Of a DNA stretch of 10,494 nucleotides, positions 1 through 7,886 are shown in pieces; positions within the stretch are counted from its first letter, which is position 1, and each line of letters opens with the position of its first letter. The position numbers and the translations under genes were made by a program. The stretch covers positions 1-10,494 of the forward strand of contig DASTCC010000306.1 in NCBI GenBank assembly GCA_035711465.1, read 5' to 3'. The notes beneath the pieces are model-generated. The model saw only the letters and a program-made list of their open reading frames with translations. It searched no databases and was not told where the DNA came from. Source of the DNA: DASTCC01 sp035711465 (GTDB lineage Bacteria > Acidobacteriota > Vicinamibacteria > Vicinamibacterales > SCN-69-37).

Positions 1-22
1 GGCTGCTCGGATGCTCACACCT

Positions 23-28
23 TATAAT
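23..28 (+). promoter_or_regulatory. Probable sigma-70 type -10 element (TATAAT) for the guaA-led cluster
   Basis: A perfect TATAAT hexamer stands out as an AT-rich island in otherwise GC-rich sequence. Transcription would start near base 35, giving a leader of about 45 bases before the GTG start of guaA at 82. The matching -35 box would fall at or before base 5, at the window edge. The visible bases there (GGCTGC) are not a good TTGACA match, so half of the promoter cannot be judged. Because the genes downstream are so tightly packed, this may drive the whole cluster. Confidence 0.5.
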
Positions 29-81
29 AGCGGCATTCTCGCGAAGCACCGGCCTCGCGCTTGCTTCCACATCGGCCGCCT

Positions 82-1617
82 GTGACACATCAAACGATCG
101 TCGTTCTGGATTTCGGTTCGCAGTTCACCCAACTGATTGCACGACGCTTGCGCGAGATGGCGGTTTACACGGTGATCCTGCCGCCGTCGACGCCGGTCGC
201 CGAAATCGAGCGGCGCAAACCGGTCGGCATCATCCTCGCCGGCGGCCCGATGAGCGTCGACGAGCCCGGCGCGCCGCATCCGGATCCGAAGACGTTCGAG
301 CTCGGTCTGCCGACGCTCGGGATCTGTTACGGCATGCAGCTCATGACCGCGGCGTTCGGGGGCAAGGTCGGGAGCGCGCCGCATCGGGAGTACGGCTTCG
401 CGTCGGTGAGCCACGAGAGCGGCGCCGCGCTGTTCCGCGGCGTGCCGTCGCCGCTCAAGGTCTGGGCGAGCCACGGCGATTTCGTCGCGTCCGCCCCGCA
501 AGGCTTCGAGGTCGTCGCGACCTCGGCCAACGCGCCGGTGTCGGCGATCCAGAGCCCCGATCGGAAGATGTACGGGCTGCTGTTTCATCCGGAAGTCGCG
601 CACACCGAGCACGGCAGCGAGATCCTCCGTAATTTCGCGTTCGATGTCTGCGGCTGCACTGGCGACTGGACGATGGGATCGTTCGTCGACGAGAGCGTTG
701 CGCGGATTCGCGAGCGCGTCGGCGATGGCCGGGTCGTGTGCGGGCTCTCCGGCGGCGTCGACTCGACCGTGGCAGCGATGCTCATCCACCGCGCGATCGG
801 CGATCGGCTGACGTGCATCTTCGTCGACAACGGATTGCTGCGCCAGAACGAGGCGGAGCAGGTGCGCACCCGCTTCGAGCGGCTGGCGCTGCCGCTCGAC
901 TTCGTCGACGCGTCGGATCTGTTCCTCGAGCGGCTCGCCGGCGTCACCGACCCGGAGAGGAAGCGCAAGATCATCGGGGCGACGTTCATCGACGTCTTCG
1001 AGAAGCGCGCCAACGAGCTCGGCGAGTTCGACTTTCTCGCCCAGGGCACGCTCTATCCCGACGTCATCGAGAGCGTGTCGGTCGTCGGCCCGTCGGCGGC
1101 GATCAAGAGCCACCACAACGTCGGCGGGCTGCCCGAGCGGATGAAGTTCAAGCTGGTCGAGCCGCTGCGCGAGCTGTTCAAGGACGAGGTGCGCGAGGTC
1201 GGCAGGAAGCTGGGCCTCGAGGACGAGTTCGTGTGGCGTCAGCCGTTCCCGGGACCGGGGCTCGCGGTCCGGCTGCTCGGGCCGATCACGCGCGAGCGGC
1301 TCGATCTCCTGCGTCGGGCGGATGCCATCGTCGCCGAAGAAATGCGAGGATCGGGGTGGTACCGGCGGCTGTGGCAGTCGTTCGCGGTGCTGCTGCCGGT
1401 GCAGAGCGTCGGCGTCATGGGCGACGGGCGCACGTATGAATACACCGCGGCGATTCGGGCGGTGGAGAGCCGCGACGGCATGACCGCGGACTGGGCGCGG
1501 CTGCCGCACGACCTGCTCGGCACGATCTCGTCGCGCATCGTCAACGAAGTCCGCGGCATCAACCGCGTCGTCTACGACATCAGCTCGAAGCCGCCGGCGA
1601 CGATCGAATGGGAATGA
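82..1617 (+). CDS. guaA: GMP synthase (glutamine-hydrolysing), GuaA
   Basis: This cytoplasmic enzyme makes GMP from XMP, ATP and glutamine, the last step of guanine nucleotide synthesis. Counting from GTG 82 (511 residues; E. coli GuaA has 525), a class I glutamine amidotransferase domain comes first: the nucleophile Cys82 lies in GICYGMQ, and the His169/Glu171 pair in FHPEV. The ATP-pyrophosphatase domain follows, with its P-loop SGGVDS at 223-228. The C-terminal dimerisation domain carries QPFPGPGLAVRLLG and ends in the typical IEWE. All key residues are present. The reading frame is open from TTG 61, but GTG 82 gives MTHQTIVVLDFGSQ, which matches the usual family N-terminus. Neither start has a clear Shine-Dalgarno sequence. 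The gene end overlaps dnaE. The identification is certain; the start is less so. Confidence 0.97.
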   Translation: MTHQTIVVLDFGSQFTQLIARRLREMAVYTVILPPSTPVAEIERRKPVGIILAGGPMSVDEPGAPHPDPKTFELGLPTLGICYGMQLMTAAFGGKVGSAPHREYGFASVSHESGAALFRGVPSPLKVWASHGDFVASAPQGFEVVATSANAPVSAIQSPDRKMYGLLFHPEVAHTEHGSEILRNFAFDVCGCTGDWTMGSFVDESVARIRERVGDGRVVCGLSGGVDSTVAAMLIHRAIGDRLTCIFVDNGLLRQNEAEQVRTRFERLALPLDFVDASDLFLERLAGVTDPERKRKIIGATFIDVFEKRANELGEFDFLAQGTLYPDVIESVSVVGPSAAIKSHHNVGGLPERMKFKLVEPLRELFKDEVREVGRKLGLEDEFVWRQPFPGPGLAVRLLGPITRERLDLLRRADAIVAEEMRGSGWYRRLWQSFAVLLPVQSVGVMGDGRTYEYTAAIRAVESRDGMTADWARLPHDLLGTISSRIVNEVRGINRVVYDISSKPPATIEWE

Positions 1618-4600
1618 ACGAGTTCGTCCATCTGCACCTGCACACGGAGTACTCGCTGCTGGACGGCGCCTGCCGCATCGGCGAGCTGCTCGACCGTGCC
1701 GCGGAGCTGAAGATGCCGGCGGTCGCGGTCACCGAGCACGGCAACATGTTCTCGGCGGTGACCTTCCACGACGAAGCGCGCCAGCGCGGCGTCAAGCCGA
1801 TCCTCGGCTGCGAGGTCTACGTCGCGCCGGGCGACCGGCGCGATCGGTCGGGGACGCCGGGCGAGACCGCCAATCATCTGGTGCTGCTGGCGGAGACGAA
1901 CGAGGGCTTCCACAACCTGATCAAGCTCGTCTCGTCGGGCTATACCGACGGCTTCTACTACAAGCCGCGGATCGACAAGGACCTGCTGGCGCAGCACGCG
2001 CGCGGGCTGATCGGGCTGAGCAGCTGCCTCAAGGGCGAGGTCGCGACCGGCATCCGCACCGATCAGGCGCGCAAGGCGCTCGAGGCCGCGGCCCGGTATC
2101 GCGACATCCTCGGCGCGGGCAACTTCTTCCTCGAGATGCAGAACCAGGGCATCGACGAGCAGCGCGTCGTCAACACCGGGCTGCTGCCGATCGCGCGCGA
2201 TCTGGCCATGCCGCTGGTCTGCACCAACGACGTCCACTACCTGCGGCAGACCGACCAGCATCCGCACGACATCCTGCTCTGCATCGGCACCGGCAAGAGC
2301 GTCGGCGACGACAAGCGGCTGAAGTACCACGGCGATCAGTTCTTCCTGAAGACCGCCGAGGAGATGTGGCAGGTCTTCGGCGACTACCCGGACGCGCTGA
2401 AAAACACGATGCTGATCGCCGAGCGCTGCAACGTGACGCTGCCCAAGGGGGCGGCGCACCTGCCGAACTTCGCGGTCCCGCCCGGCTATACCACCGAGTC
2501 GTATTTCGAGCACGTCGTCCGTGAAGGCTTCAAGGCGCGGCTGCCGCATTGGCAGGCGCTCGAGGCGCGCGGCGAGCTCCGCCGGCCGCTGGCCGAGTAC
2601 GAAGCCCGGCTCCGCTTCGAGATCGACATCATCAACAAGATGAAGTACCCGGGCTACTTCCTGATCGTCTGGGACTTCATCCGCTACGCGCGCGAGCGGC
2701 GCATCCCGGTCGGGCCCGGCCGCGGATCGGCGGCCGGCAGCCTGGTCGCCTACTGCCTGCGGATCACCGACGTCGACCCGTTGCACTTCGATCTCTACTT
2801 CGAGCGCTTCCTGAATCCCGAGCGCGTCAGCCTGCCGGATATCGACATCGACTTCTGCGAGCGCCGCCGCGGGGAAGTGATCACCTACGTCACCGAGAAG
2901 TACGGCCGCGAGAACGTCGCCCAGATCATCACGTTCGGGACGATGAAGGCCAAGGCGGCGGTGCGCGACGTCGGCCGCGTCATGGAGATGCCGATCTCCG
3001 AGGTCGACAAGGTCGCCAAGCTGATTCCCAATCAGCTCGAGATGACGCTCGATCTGGCGCTCGAGGAGAACCCGGCGCTCGCCGATCTCGAGAAGCGCGA
3101 TCTCAAGGTGAAGGAGCTGCTCACTGTCGCCCGGCGGCTCGAGGGCATGACCCGGCACGCCTCGGTCCACGCCGCCGGCGTCGTCATCGCGCCCAAGCCG
3201 ATCAGCGAGTTCGCGCCGCTCTATCGCAGCCAGAAGGACGAAGGCGAAATCACCACCCAGTGGGCGATGAAGGAGATCGAGCGGGTCGGCCTCCTGAAGA
3301 TGGACTTCCTCGGCCTGAGCACGCTGACGCTGCTCGACGACGCCGTCAAGCACATCGAGGAGACGACCGGCGACAAAATCGATCTCGAGACCCTGCCGCT
3401 CGACGATCCGAAGGCGTATCAGGTCTTCCAGGTCGGCCAGACGCACGGCGTGTTCCAGTTCGAGAGCTCGGGGATGCGCGACACGCTGCGCAAGGCGAAG
3501 CCGCAGTGCCTCGAGGATCTGATTGCGCTCAACGCGCTCTACCGACCCGGCCCGCTCCGCGGCGGCGTCGTCGACGACTACATCGCGCGCAAGCACGGCC
3601 GCGTCGACATCAAGTACGACCTGCCGCAGATGGAGGGCGTCCTCAAGGAGACCTACGGCGTCATCGCCTACCAGGAGCAGGTCATGCGCCTGGCGAGCGA
3701 GCTCGCCGGGTTCACGCTCGGTCAAGCCGACGAGCTCCGCCGCGCGATGGGGAAGAAGGACGCCGCCAAGATGCAGGCGCAGCGCGACGCCTTCATGAGC
3801 GGCTGCAAGAACAACGGCATCCCGGAGAAGAAGGCCACCAAGGTCTTCGAGTTCATCGAGTTCTTCGCCGGCTACGGCTTCAACAAGTCGCACTCGACGA
3901 CCTACGCGCTGCTCGCGTATCAGACCGCGTATCTCAAAGCCAATTACCCGCGGCACTTCATGGCCGCGCTGCTGACGATCGAATCGCAGAGCTCGGACAA
4001 GGTCGCGCTGTACCTGGCCGAGTGCCGCGAGCTCGGCGTGCCGGTGCTGCCGCCGGATGTCAACGAAAGCCAGTGGCAGTTCGTCGTCCAGCCGGACGGC
4101 GTCCGGTTCGGGCTCGGCGCGATCAAGGGCGCGGGCGAGGGCGCGATCCGGTCGATTCTCGACGCCCGCGCGAGCCTCGGCGGGCGCATCACCTCGCTCT
4201 TCGCGCTGGCCGAGCACCTCGATCTGCGGCTGGTGAACAAGAAGGTGCTCGAGTGCCTGGTCAAGGCCGGCGCGCTCGACTCGCTCGCGACCGGCGGCCG
4301 CGAGACCTATCTCAGCTGGCGCGCGCGCGTGCTCGCCGGCATCGATCGCATCCTCGATCACGGCAGCCGTCATCAGAAGGACCGCGATCAGGGCCAGTAC
4401 CGGATGTTCGGCGGTGACGCCGAGGCCACCGAGGCCGTGAGCGACGACGCCGCGCTGCCGGCGGCGCAGCCGTGGACGGAAGCCGAGGCACTGGCGTTCG
4501 AGAAGGAGGCGCTCGGGCTCTATATGAGCGGCCATCCGCTGCAGCGCTTCGCCGACATCCTCGCCAACGCCGGCGCGCGCAAGCTCGAGACGCTGACGCA

Positions 4601-5111
4601 GTCGGAGCCGGACGTCGCCATCGCCGGCGTCGTCACCGGCTTGCGTCCGCTCAAGACCAAGCGCGGCGACCGCATGTGCGTGTTCATGCTCGAGGGCGAA
4701 GCGAGCAAGGTCGAGGCGGTCGTGTTCCCGGAGGCGTTCGCGAAGTACGGCGCCCTCGCGACCGCCGACGCCATGCTGGTCGTGCGCGGCAAGTACGAGC
4801 GCGACGAGGATTCGAGCCGGCTCGTGGTCTCCGAGATCACCAGTCTCGAAGCCGTGCGCGAGAAGCAGGTGCGCGAGGTCGAGATCCGGCTGTCGGGATC
4901 GCGGCTCGAGCGCATGGTGATGCGGCAGCTGGCCGGCATCCTCGAGCGCCACCCCGGCGACCGCCGGGTGTCCTTCGTCGTCGAAGTTCGCAACGGGCAG
5001 GGGCCGCTCCGCGTGCGGGCGGCGACGGCCCATCGCATCCGGCCGAGCGATCAGCTGGTCCGCGACGTCGAAGCGGTCTGCGGCAGCGGATCGGTCAGGA
5101 TGCGGTCGTAG
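1608..5111 (+). CDS. dnaE: DNA polymerase III alpha subunit, DnaE1 type
   Basis: This is the replicative polymerase of the chromosome, 1167 residues (E. coli DnaE has 1160). The N-terminal PHP domain (about 5-215) keeps all nine metal-ligand positions known from mycobacterial DnaE1: His10, His12, Asp19, His44, Glu69, His90, Cys140, Asp208 and His210. The C-family polymerase core has GPGRGSAAGS near 369-378, catalytic Asp411 and Asp413 in LPDIDIDF, and the third catalytic Asp566 in KMDFLGL. The fingers motif FAGYGFNKSHSTTYA follows, then a helix-hairpin-helix region (about 830-900). QYRMF at 930-934 matches the QxxMF pattern of the internal clamp-binding motif (QADMF in E. coli). An OB fold (about 1000-1080) and a short C-terminal domain complete it. 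ATG 1614, two codons in, is an equally good start: it overlaps the guaA stop as ATGA, whereas ATG 1608 overlaps it by ten bases. No intein or frameshift is visible. Confidence 0.97.
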   Translation: MGMNEFVHLHLHTEYSLLDGACRIGELLDRAAELKMPAVAVTEHGNMFSAVTFHDEARQRGVKPILGCEVYVAPGDRRDRSGTPGETANHLVLLAETNEGFHNLIKLVSSGYTDGFYYKPRIDKDLLAQHARGLIGLSSCLKGEVATGIRTDQARKALEAAARYRDILGAGNFFLEMQNQGIDEQRVVNTGLLPIARDLAMPLVCTNDVHYLRQTDQHPHDILLCIGTGKSVGDDKRLKYHGDQFFLKTAEEMWQVFGDYPDALKNTMLIAERCNVTLPKGAAHLPNFAVPPGYTTESYFEHVVREGFKARLPHWQALEARGELRRPLAEYEARLRFEIDIINKMKYPGYFLIVWDFIRYARERRIPVGPGRGSAAGSLVAYCLRITDVDPLHFDLYFERFLNPERVSLPDIDIDFCERRRGEVITYVTEKYGRENVAQIITFGTMKAKAAVRDVGRVMEMPISEVDKVAKLIPNQLEMTLDLALEENPALADLEKRDLKVKELLTVARRLEGMTRHASVHAAGVVIAPKPISEFAPLYRSQKDEGEITTQWAMKEIERVGLLKMDFLGLSTLTLLDDAVKHIEETTGDKIDLETLPLDDPKAYQVFQVGQTHGVFQFESSGMRDTLRKAKPQCLEDLIALNALYRPGPLRGGVVDDYIARKHGRVDIKYDLPQMEGVLKETYGVIAYQEQVMRLASELAGFTLGQADELRRAMGKKDAAKMQAQRDAFMSGCKNNGIPEKKATKVFEFIEFFAGYGFNKSHSTTYALLAYQTAYLKANYPRHFMAALLTIESQSSDKVALYLAECRELGVPVLPPDVNESQWQFVVQPDGVRFGLGAIKGAGEGAIRSILDARASLGGRITSLFALAEHLDLRLVNKKVLECLVKAGALDSLATGGRETYLSWRARVLAGIDRILDHGSRHQKDRDQGQYRMFGGDAEATEAVSDDAALPAAQPWTEAEALAFEKEALGLYMSGHPLQRFADILANAGARKLETLTQSEPDVAIAGVVTGLRPLKTKRGDRMCVFMLEGEASKVEAVVFPEAFAKYGALATADAMLVVRGKYERDEDSSRLVVSEITSLEAVREKQVREVEIRLSGSRLERMVMRQLAGILERHPGDRRVSFVVEVRNGQGPLRVRAATAHRIRPSDQLVRDVEAVCGSGSVRMRS

Positions 5112-5140
5112 GCGATTCCCGCCGCCGTTCGCGTACCATT

Positions 5141-5145
5141 GAGGA
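5141..5145 (+). promoter_or_regulatory. Ribosome binding site of accA (GAGGA) in the dnaE-accA gap
   Basis: GAGGA lies three bases before ATG 5149. That is short spacing, but this is a good Shine-Dalgarno core and it supports that start. It sits in the only true gap of the window, the 37 bases 5112-5148 between dnaE and accA. The gap shows no inverted repeat or T-run that would act as a terminator, so read-through from dnaE is likely. Confidence 0.5.
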
Positions 5146-5148
5146 TGC

Positions 5149-6150
5149 ATGCCGGCTGACACGCTGGATTTCGAAGAACCCGTTGCCGTGCTCCTGAAGG
5201 AGATCGAGGCGATGAGCCTGATGCCGCAGACGCCCGAGCGGCAGGCGGCGATCAAGCGCCTCGAGGCTCGGGCGATGGAGCTGCGCGCCGAGCTCTACGC
5301 GCACCTCAAACCCTGGCAGCGGGTCCAGGTCGCCCGCCATCCCAACCGGCCGACGACGCTCGACTACGTCGATCGGCTGATCGATCAGTTCGTCGAGCTC
5401 CACGGTGATCGCCGCTTCGGCGACGACAAGGCGATCATCGCCGGCCTCGGCTACTTCCACGGCGAGGCGGTGGTCGTCGTCGGGCACCAGAAGGGCCGGG
5501 ACACGAAGCAGAAGATCTATCGCAACTTCGGCTACGCCAAGCCCGACGGCTACCGCAAGGCGCTGCGCGCGATGCAGCTCGCCGAGAAGTTCAAACGCCC
5601 GGTGATCGTGTTCGTGGACACGCCGGCCGCCTATCCGGGGATCGAATCGGAAGAGCGCGGCGTCGCCGAGGCGATCGCGCTGAACCTGCGCGAGATGGCG
5701 CTGCTCGACGTGCCGATCGTCGTCGTGGTCTGCGGCGAGGGCGGCAGCGGCGGCGCGCTGGGCATCGCCGTGGGCGATCGCGTGCTGATGCAGGAGTTCG
5801 GCGTCTACAGCGTGATCCCGCCCGAGGGGTGCGCCGCGATTCTCTGGCGCGACGCGGCCCGGAAGGTCGAGGCTGCCGAAGCGCTGAAGATCACGGCGCC
5901 GGATCTCCTGGCGCTGCAGATCATCGACGAAATCGTCAAGGAGCCGGTCGGCGGCGCGCATCTCGATTACGCCGCGGCGGCGACGCTGCTCGATCAGGCG
6001 ATCCTGCGGCATCTCACCGAACTGAAGCAGATGGCGCCGGGAGCGCGGCTCGAGGCGCGTTATCAGAAGTTCCGCAACATGGGGCGGCTTGGCGTGATCT
6101 CCGCGGCGGAGCCGCAGGCCCCGCCCGGCCCGCCGGAACAGGCGAGCTGA
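5149..6150 (+). CDS. accA: Acetyl-CoA carboxylase, carboxyltransferase subunit alpha (AccA)
   Basis: AccA pairs with AccD to move the carboxyl group from carboxybiotin to acetyl-CoA, giving malonyl-CoA, the committed step of fatty-acid synthesis in the cytoplasm. The 333 residues (E. coli 319) start with the alpha-helical segment typical of AccA (LDFEEPVAVLLKEIE), followed by the crotonase-like carboxyltransferase core. FVDTPAAYPG is at 155-164. The glycine-rich oxyanion/active-site stretch GEGGSGG is at 196-202. VIPPEGCAAILWRD follows as in the family. No zinc-finger cysteines are seen, as expected, since those belong to AccD; accD is not in this window. The C-terminus is a short proline/alanine-rich tail (about 317-333) with no recognised role. 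The stop codon shares its last base with the recJ start (TGATG). Confidence 0.96.
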   Translation: MPADTLDFEEPVAVLLKEIEAMSLMPQTPERQAAIKRLEARAMELRAELYAHLKPWQRVQVARHPNRPTTLDYVDRLIDQFVELHGDRRFGDDKAIIAGLGYFHGEAVVVVGHQKGRDTKQKIYRNFGYAKPDGYRKALRAMQLAEKFKRPVIVFVDTPAAYPGIESEERGVAEAIALNLREMALLDVPIVVVVCGEGGSGGALGIAVGDRVLMQEFGVYSVIPPEGCAAILWRDAARKVEAAEALKITAPDLLALQIIDEIVKEPVGGAHLDYAAAATLLDQAILRHLTELKQMAPGARLEARYQKFRNMGRLGVISAAEPQAPPGPPEQAS

Positions 6151-7886
6151 TGAAAGCACGGCGATGGGAAGACGTCCCGGCCGACGAAGCCGGCGTCCGT
6201 CTGGCCGCCGCCGAACTGGGTGTGCCGCCGGTGATCGCGCGCCTGCTCTGTCAGCGGGGCTTCGCCGATCCTGACACCGCACGGCAGTTCCTGTCGCCGC
6301 GGCTCGATCACCTCCACGACCCGTTCCTGCTCACGGGCATGCGGCAGGGGATCGAGCGGCTGGAGGCGGCGATCGCGCGGGCCGAACCGATCGCGATTCA
6401 CGGCGACTACGACGTCGACGGCATCACCTCGACGGTGATTCTGCGCCGCGCCATCGAGCTCGTCGGCGGCACGGTCATGCACTTCGTCCCGGACCGATTG
6501 CTCGACGGCTACGGCCTGCAGCCGGCGACGGTCGAACGGCTGGCCGCGGCAGGCGCGCGGGTAATCGTGTCGGTCGATTGCGGCATCCGCGCGACGGCGG
6601 CGGCCGAACGGGCCCGCGACCTCGGCGTCGATCTGATCATCACCGACCATCACGAGCCCGAAGCGTCGCTGCCGCCGGCCCTGGCGGTGATCAATCCCAA
6701 GCGGCACGACTGCAGCTATCCGGAGAAGCACCTGGCCGGCGTCGGCGTCGCGCTGAAGGTGGTGCAGGCCCTGCTCGTGCGCCACGATCGCGCGCGCGAG
6801 TTCCTGCCGCACTTCGTCAAGGTCGCGGCCATCGGCACGCTCGCCGACGTCGTGCCGCTGGTCGGCGAGAACCGCGTGATCGCGCGCTACGGCCTCGAGA
6901 CGCTCTCGCGCGGCCCGCACACGGCCGGGCTCGACGCGCTGCTCGACGAGAGCGGGCTTTCCGGCCGTCAGCTCGACAGCTTTCACATCGGCTTCGTGAT
7001 CGGCCCGCGGTTGAACGCGGCCGGCCGGATGAGCTCGGCCAACCTCGCGCTCGATCTCCTGCTGCTGCGCGGCCGCGACGCCGAGACCCGCGATCGCGCG
7101 CGCACGCTCGCGCAGCAGCTCGGCGCCGAGAACACGAAGCGTCAGGAGCAGGAAGCCGCCATTCTCGCCGACGCGAAGCGCACCGTCGAGAAGGATCCGG
7201 AGGTCGGCGGCCAGAACATGCTGATCGTCGCCGGCCACGACTGGCATCGCGGCGTCATCGGCATCGTCGCCTCGAAGCTCGTCGAGGCGTACCACAAGCC
7301 GGCGCTGGTGCTGACGGTCGAGGACGGCATCGCGCACGGGTCGGGACGCAGCATCGGATCGTTCGATCTGCTCGGCGGGCTCGAGTCCTGCGCCGACGTC
7401 TTCATCAAGTTCGGCGGCCATCGCCAGGCCGCCGGCGTGACCATCGAGGCGGCGCGAATCCCGGAGCTGCGCCGGCGCCTGGCGGCGTTCGCGAACGAGC
7501 GCCTCAGCCCGGACGATCTGGTACCGCGCCTGCGTATCGACGCGCCGCTCGGCCTGCGCGACATCTCGGGCGACGTCATCGCGGGACTCGAGCGGCTCGG
7601 CCCGTTCGGCGCCGCCAATCCCAAGCCGGTCTTTCGCACCGCGCCGATCGAGCTCATGGAGCCGCCACGGCGGCTGAAAGATCGACATCTCGCCCTGCTC
7701 GTGCGCCAGAACGGGCGGGCGTTCCGTGCGATTGCCTGGCGGGCGGCGGATCGCGAAGAGTACCTGGCGGCGAATCGCTTCGGCCTCGAGCTCGCGTATT
7801 CGCTCGATCAGAACGAATACCGCGGCGAGCGCACCACCGAGCTCACCGTCGCCGACGTGCGCGTGCCGGCAGGGGCGCCCGTATGA
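6150..7886 (+). CDS. recJ: Single-stranded-DNA-specific 5'-3' exonuclease RecJ
   Basis: RecJ degrades single-stranded DNA 5' to 3' in recombination (RecF pathway), mismatch repair and base excision repair. The product is 578 residues (E. coli 577). The DHH phosphoesterase motifs are intact: DYDVDG at 86-91, Asp143 in SVDCGIR, DHH at 166-168 in ITDHHEP, and GTLADVVPL from 229. FVIGPRLNAAGRM follows near 282-294. The DHHA1 domain carries GRSIGSFDLL and GGHRQAAG (422-429), and a C-terminal OB-like domain follows. The frame stays open 321 bases upstream inside accA, but ATG 6150 overlaps the accA stop and gives an N-terminus of normal length, so it was chosen. It overlaps the next gene by four bases. 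Oligoribonuclease NrnA is also a DHH/DHHA1 protein but is much shorter, so RecJ is the clear choice. Confidence 0.96.
   Translation: MKARRWEDVPADEAGVRLAAAELGVPPVIARLLCQRGFADPDTARQFLSPRLDHLHDPFLLTGMRQGIERLEAAIARAEPIAIHGDYDVDGITSTVILRRAIELVGGTVMHFVPDRLLDGYGLQPATVERLAAAGARVIVSVDCGIRATAAAERARDLGVDLIITDHHEPEASLPPALAVINPKRHDCSYPEKHLAGVGVALKVVQALLVRHDRAREFLPHFVKVAAIGTLADVVPLVGENRVIARYGLETLSRGPHTAGLDALLDESGLSGRQLDSFHIGFVIGPRLNAAGRMSSANLALDLLLLRGRDAETRDRARTLAQQLGAENTKRQEQEAAILADAKRTVEKDPEVGGQNMLIVAGHDWHRGVIGIVASKLVEAYHKPALVLTVEDGIAHGSGRSIGSFDLLGGLESCADVFIKFGGHRQAAGVTIEAARIPELRRRLAAFANERLSPDDLVPRLRIDAPLGLRDISGDVIAGLERLGPFGAANPKPVFRTAPIELMEPPRRLKDRHLALLVRQNGRAFRAIAWRAADREEYLAANRFGLELAYSLDQNEYRGERTTELTVADVRVPAGAPV
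7871..7875 (+). promoter_or_regulatory. Probable ribosome binding site of the lptC/lptA fusion gene (AGGGG)
   Basis: AGGGG lies inside the end of recJ, seven bases before ATG 7883. It can pair with the anti-Shine-Dalgarno with one G-U wobble. Together with the ATGA overlap, it supports 7883 as the start rather than a position further upstream in the open frame. Confidence 0.45.

Noticed and set aside
24..29. TATTAT read on the minus strand, as a possible divergent promoter.
   Set aside because: It is the complement of the same AT-rich island. No matching -35 box is seen on that strand, and no leftward gene is visible in the window.
22..1509. Minus-strand open frame of 495 codons opposite guaA.
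   Set aside because: It has the same low-complexity Arg/Leu/Asp-rich composition and no motif, and lies opposite a fully supported gene. It is a shadow frame.
5134..5139. TACCAT as a possible -10 box for an internal accA promoter.
   Set aside because: No -35-like hexamer lies at 16-18 bases upstream, and transcription would start only about three bases before the ATG, past the GAGGA site.
1572..5255. Minus-strand open frame of 1227 codons, longer than dnaE, which lies opposite it.
   Set aside because: The translation is dominated by R, L, A, D, E, V and H with no recognisable domain, and it mirrors dnaE across its whole length. Long antisense frames are expected opposite GC-rich genes because their codon bias removes stops on that strand.
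5829..6149. Upstream extension of the recJ frame inside accA.
   Set aside because: The added 107 residues are Arg/Gly/Ala-rich and unlike RecJ. ATG 6150 gives the normal RecJ length and overlaps the accA stop.
6063..7688. Minus-strand open frame of 541 codons opposite recJ.
   Set aside because: It has no recognisable domain and a composition typical of an antisense shadow; recJ on the other strand has all family motifs.
6578..7882. Upstream extension of the lptC frame through recJ (435 codons).
   Set aside because: The residues are Arg-rich out-of-frame recJ sequence. The signal-anchor helix and LptC domain begin right after ATG 7883, which has a plausible ribosome binding site.
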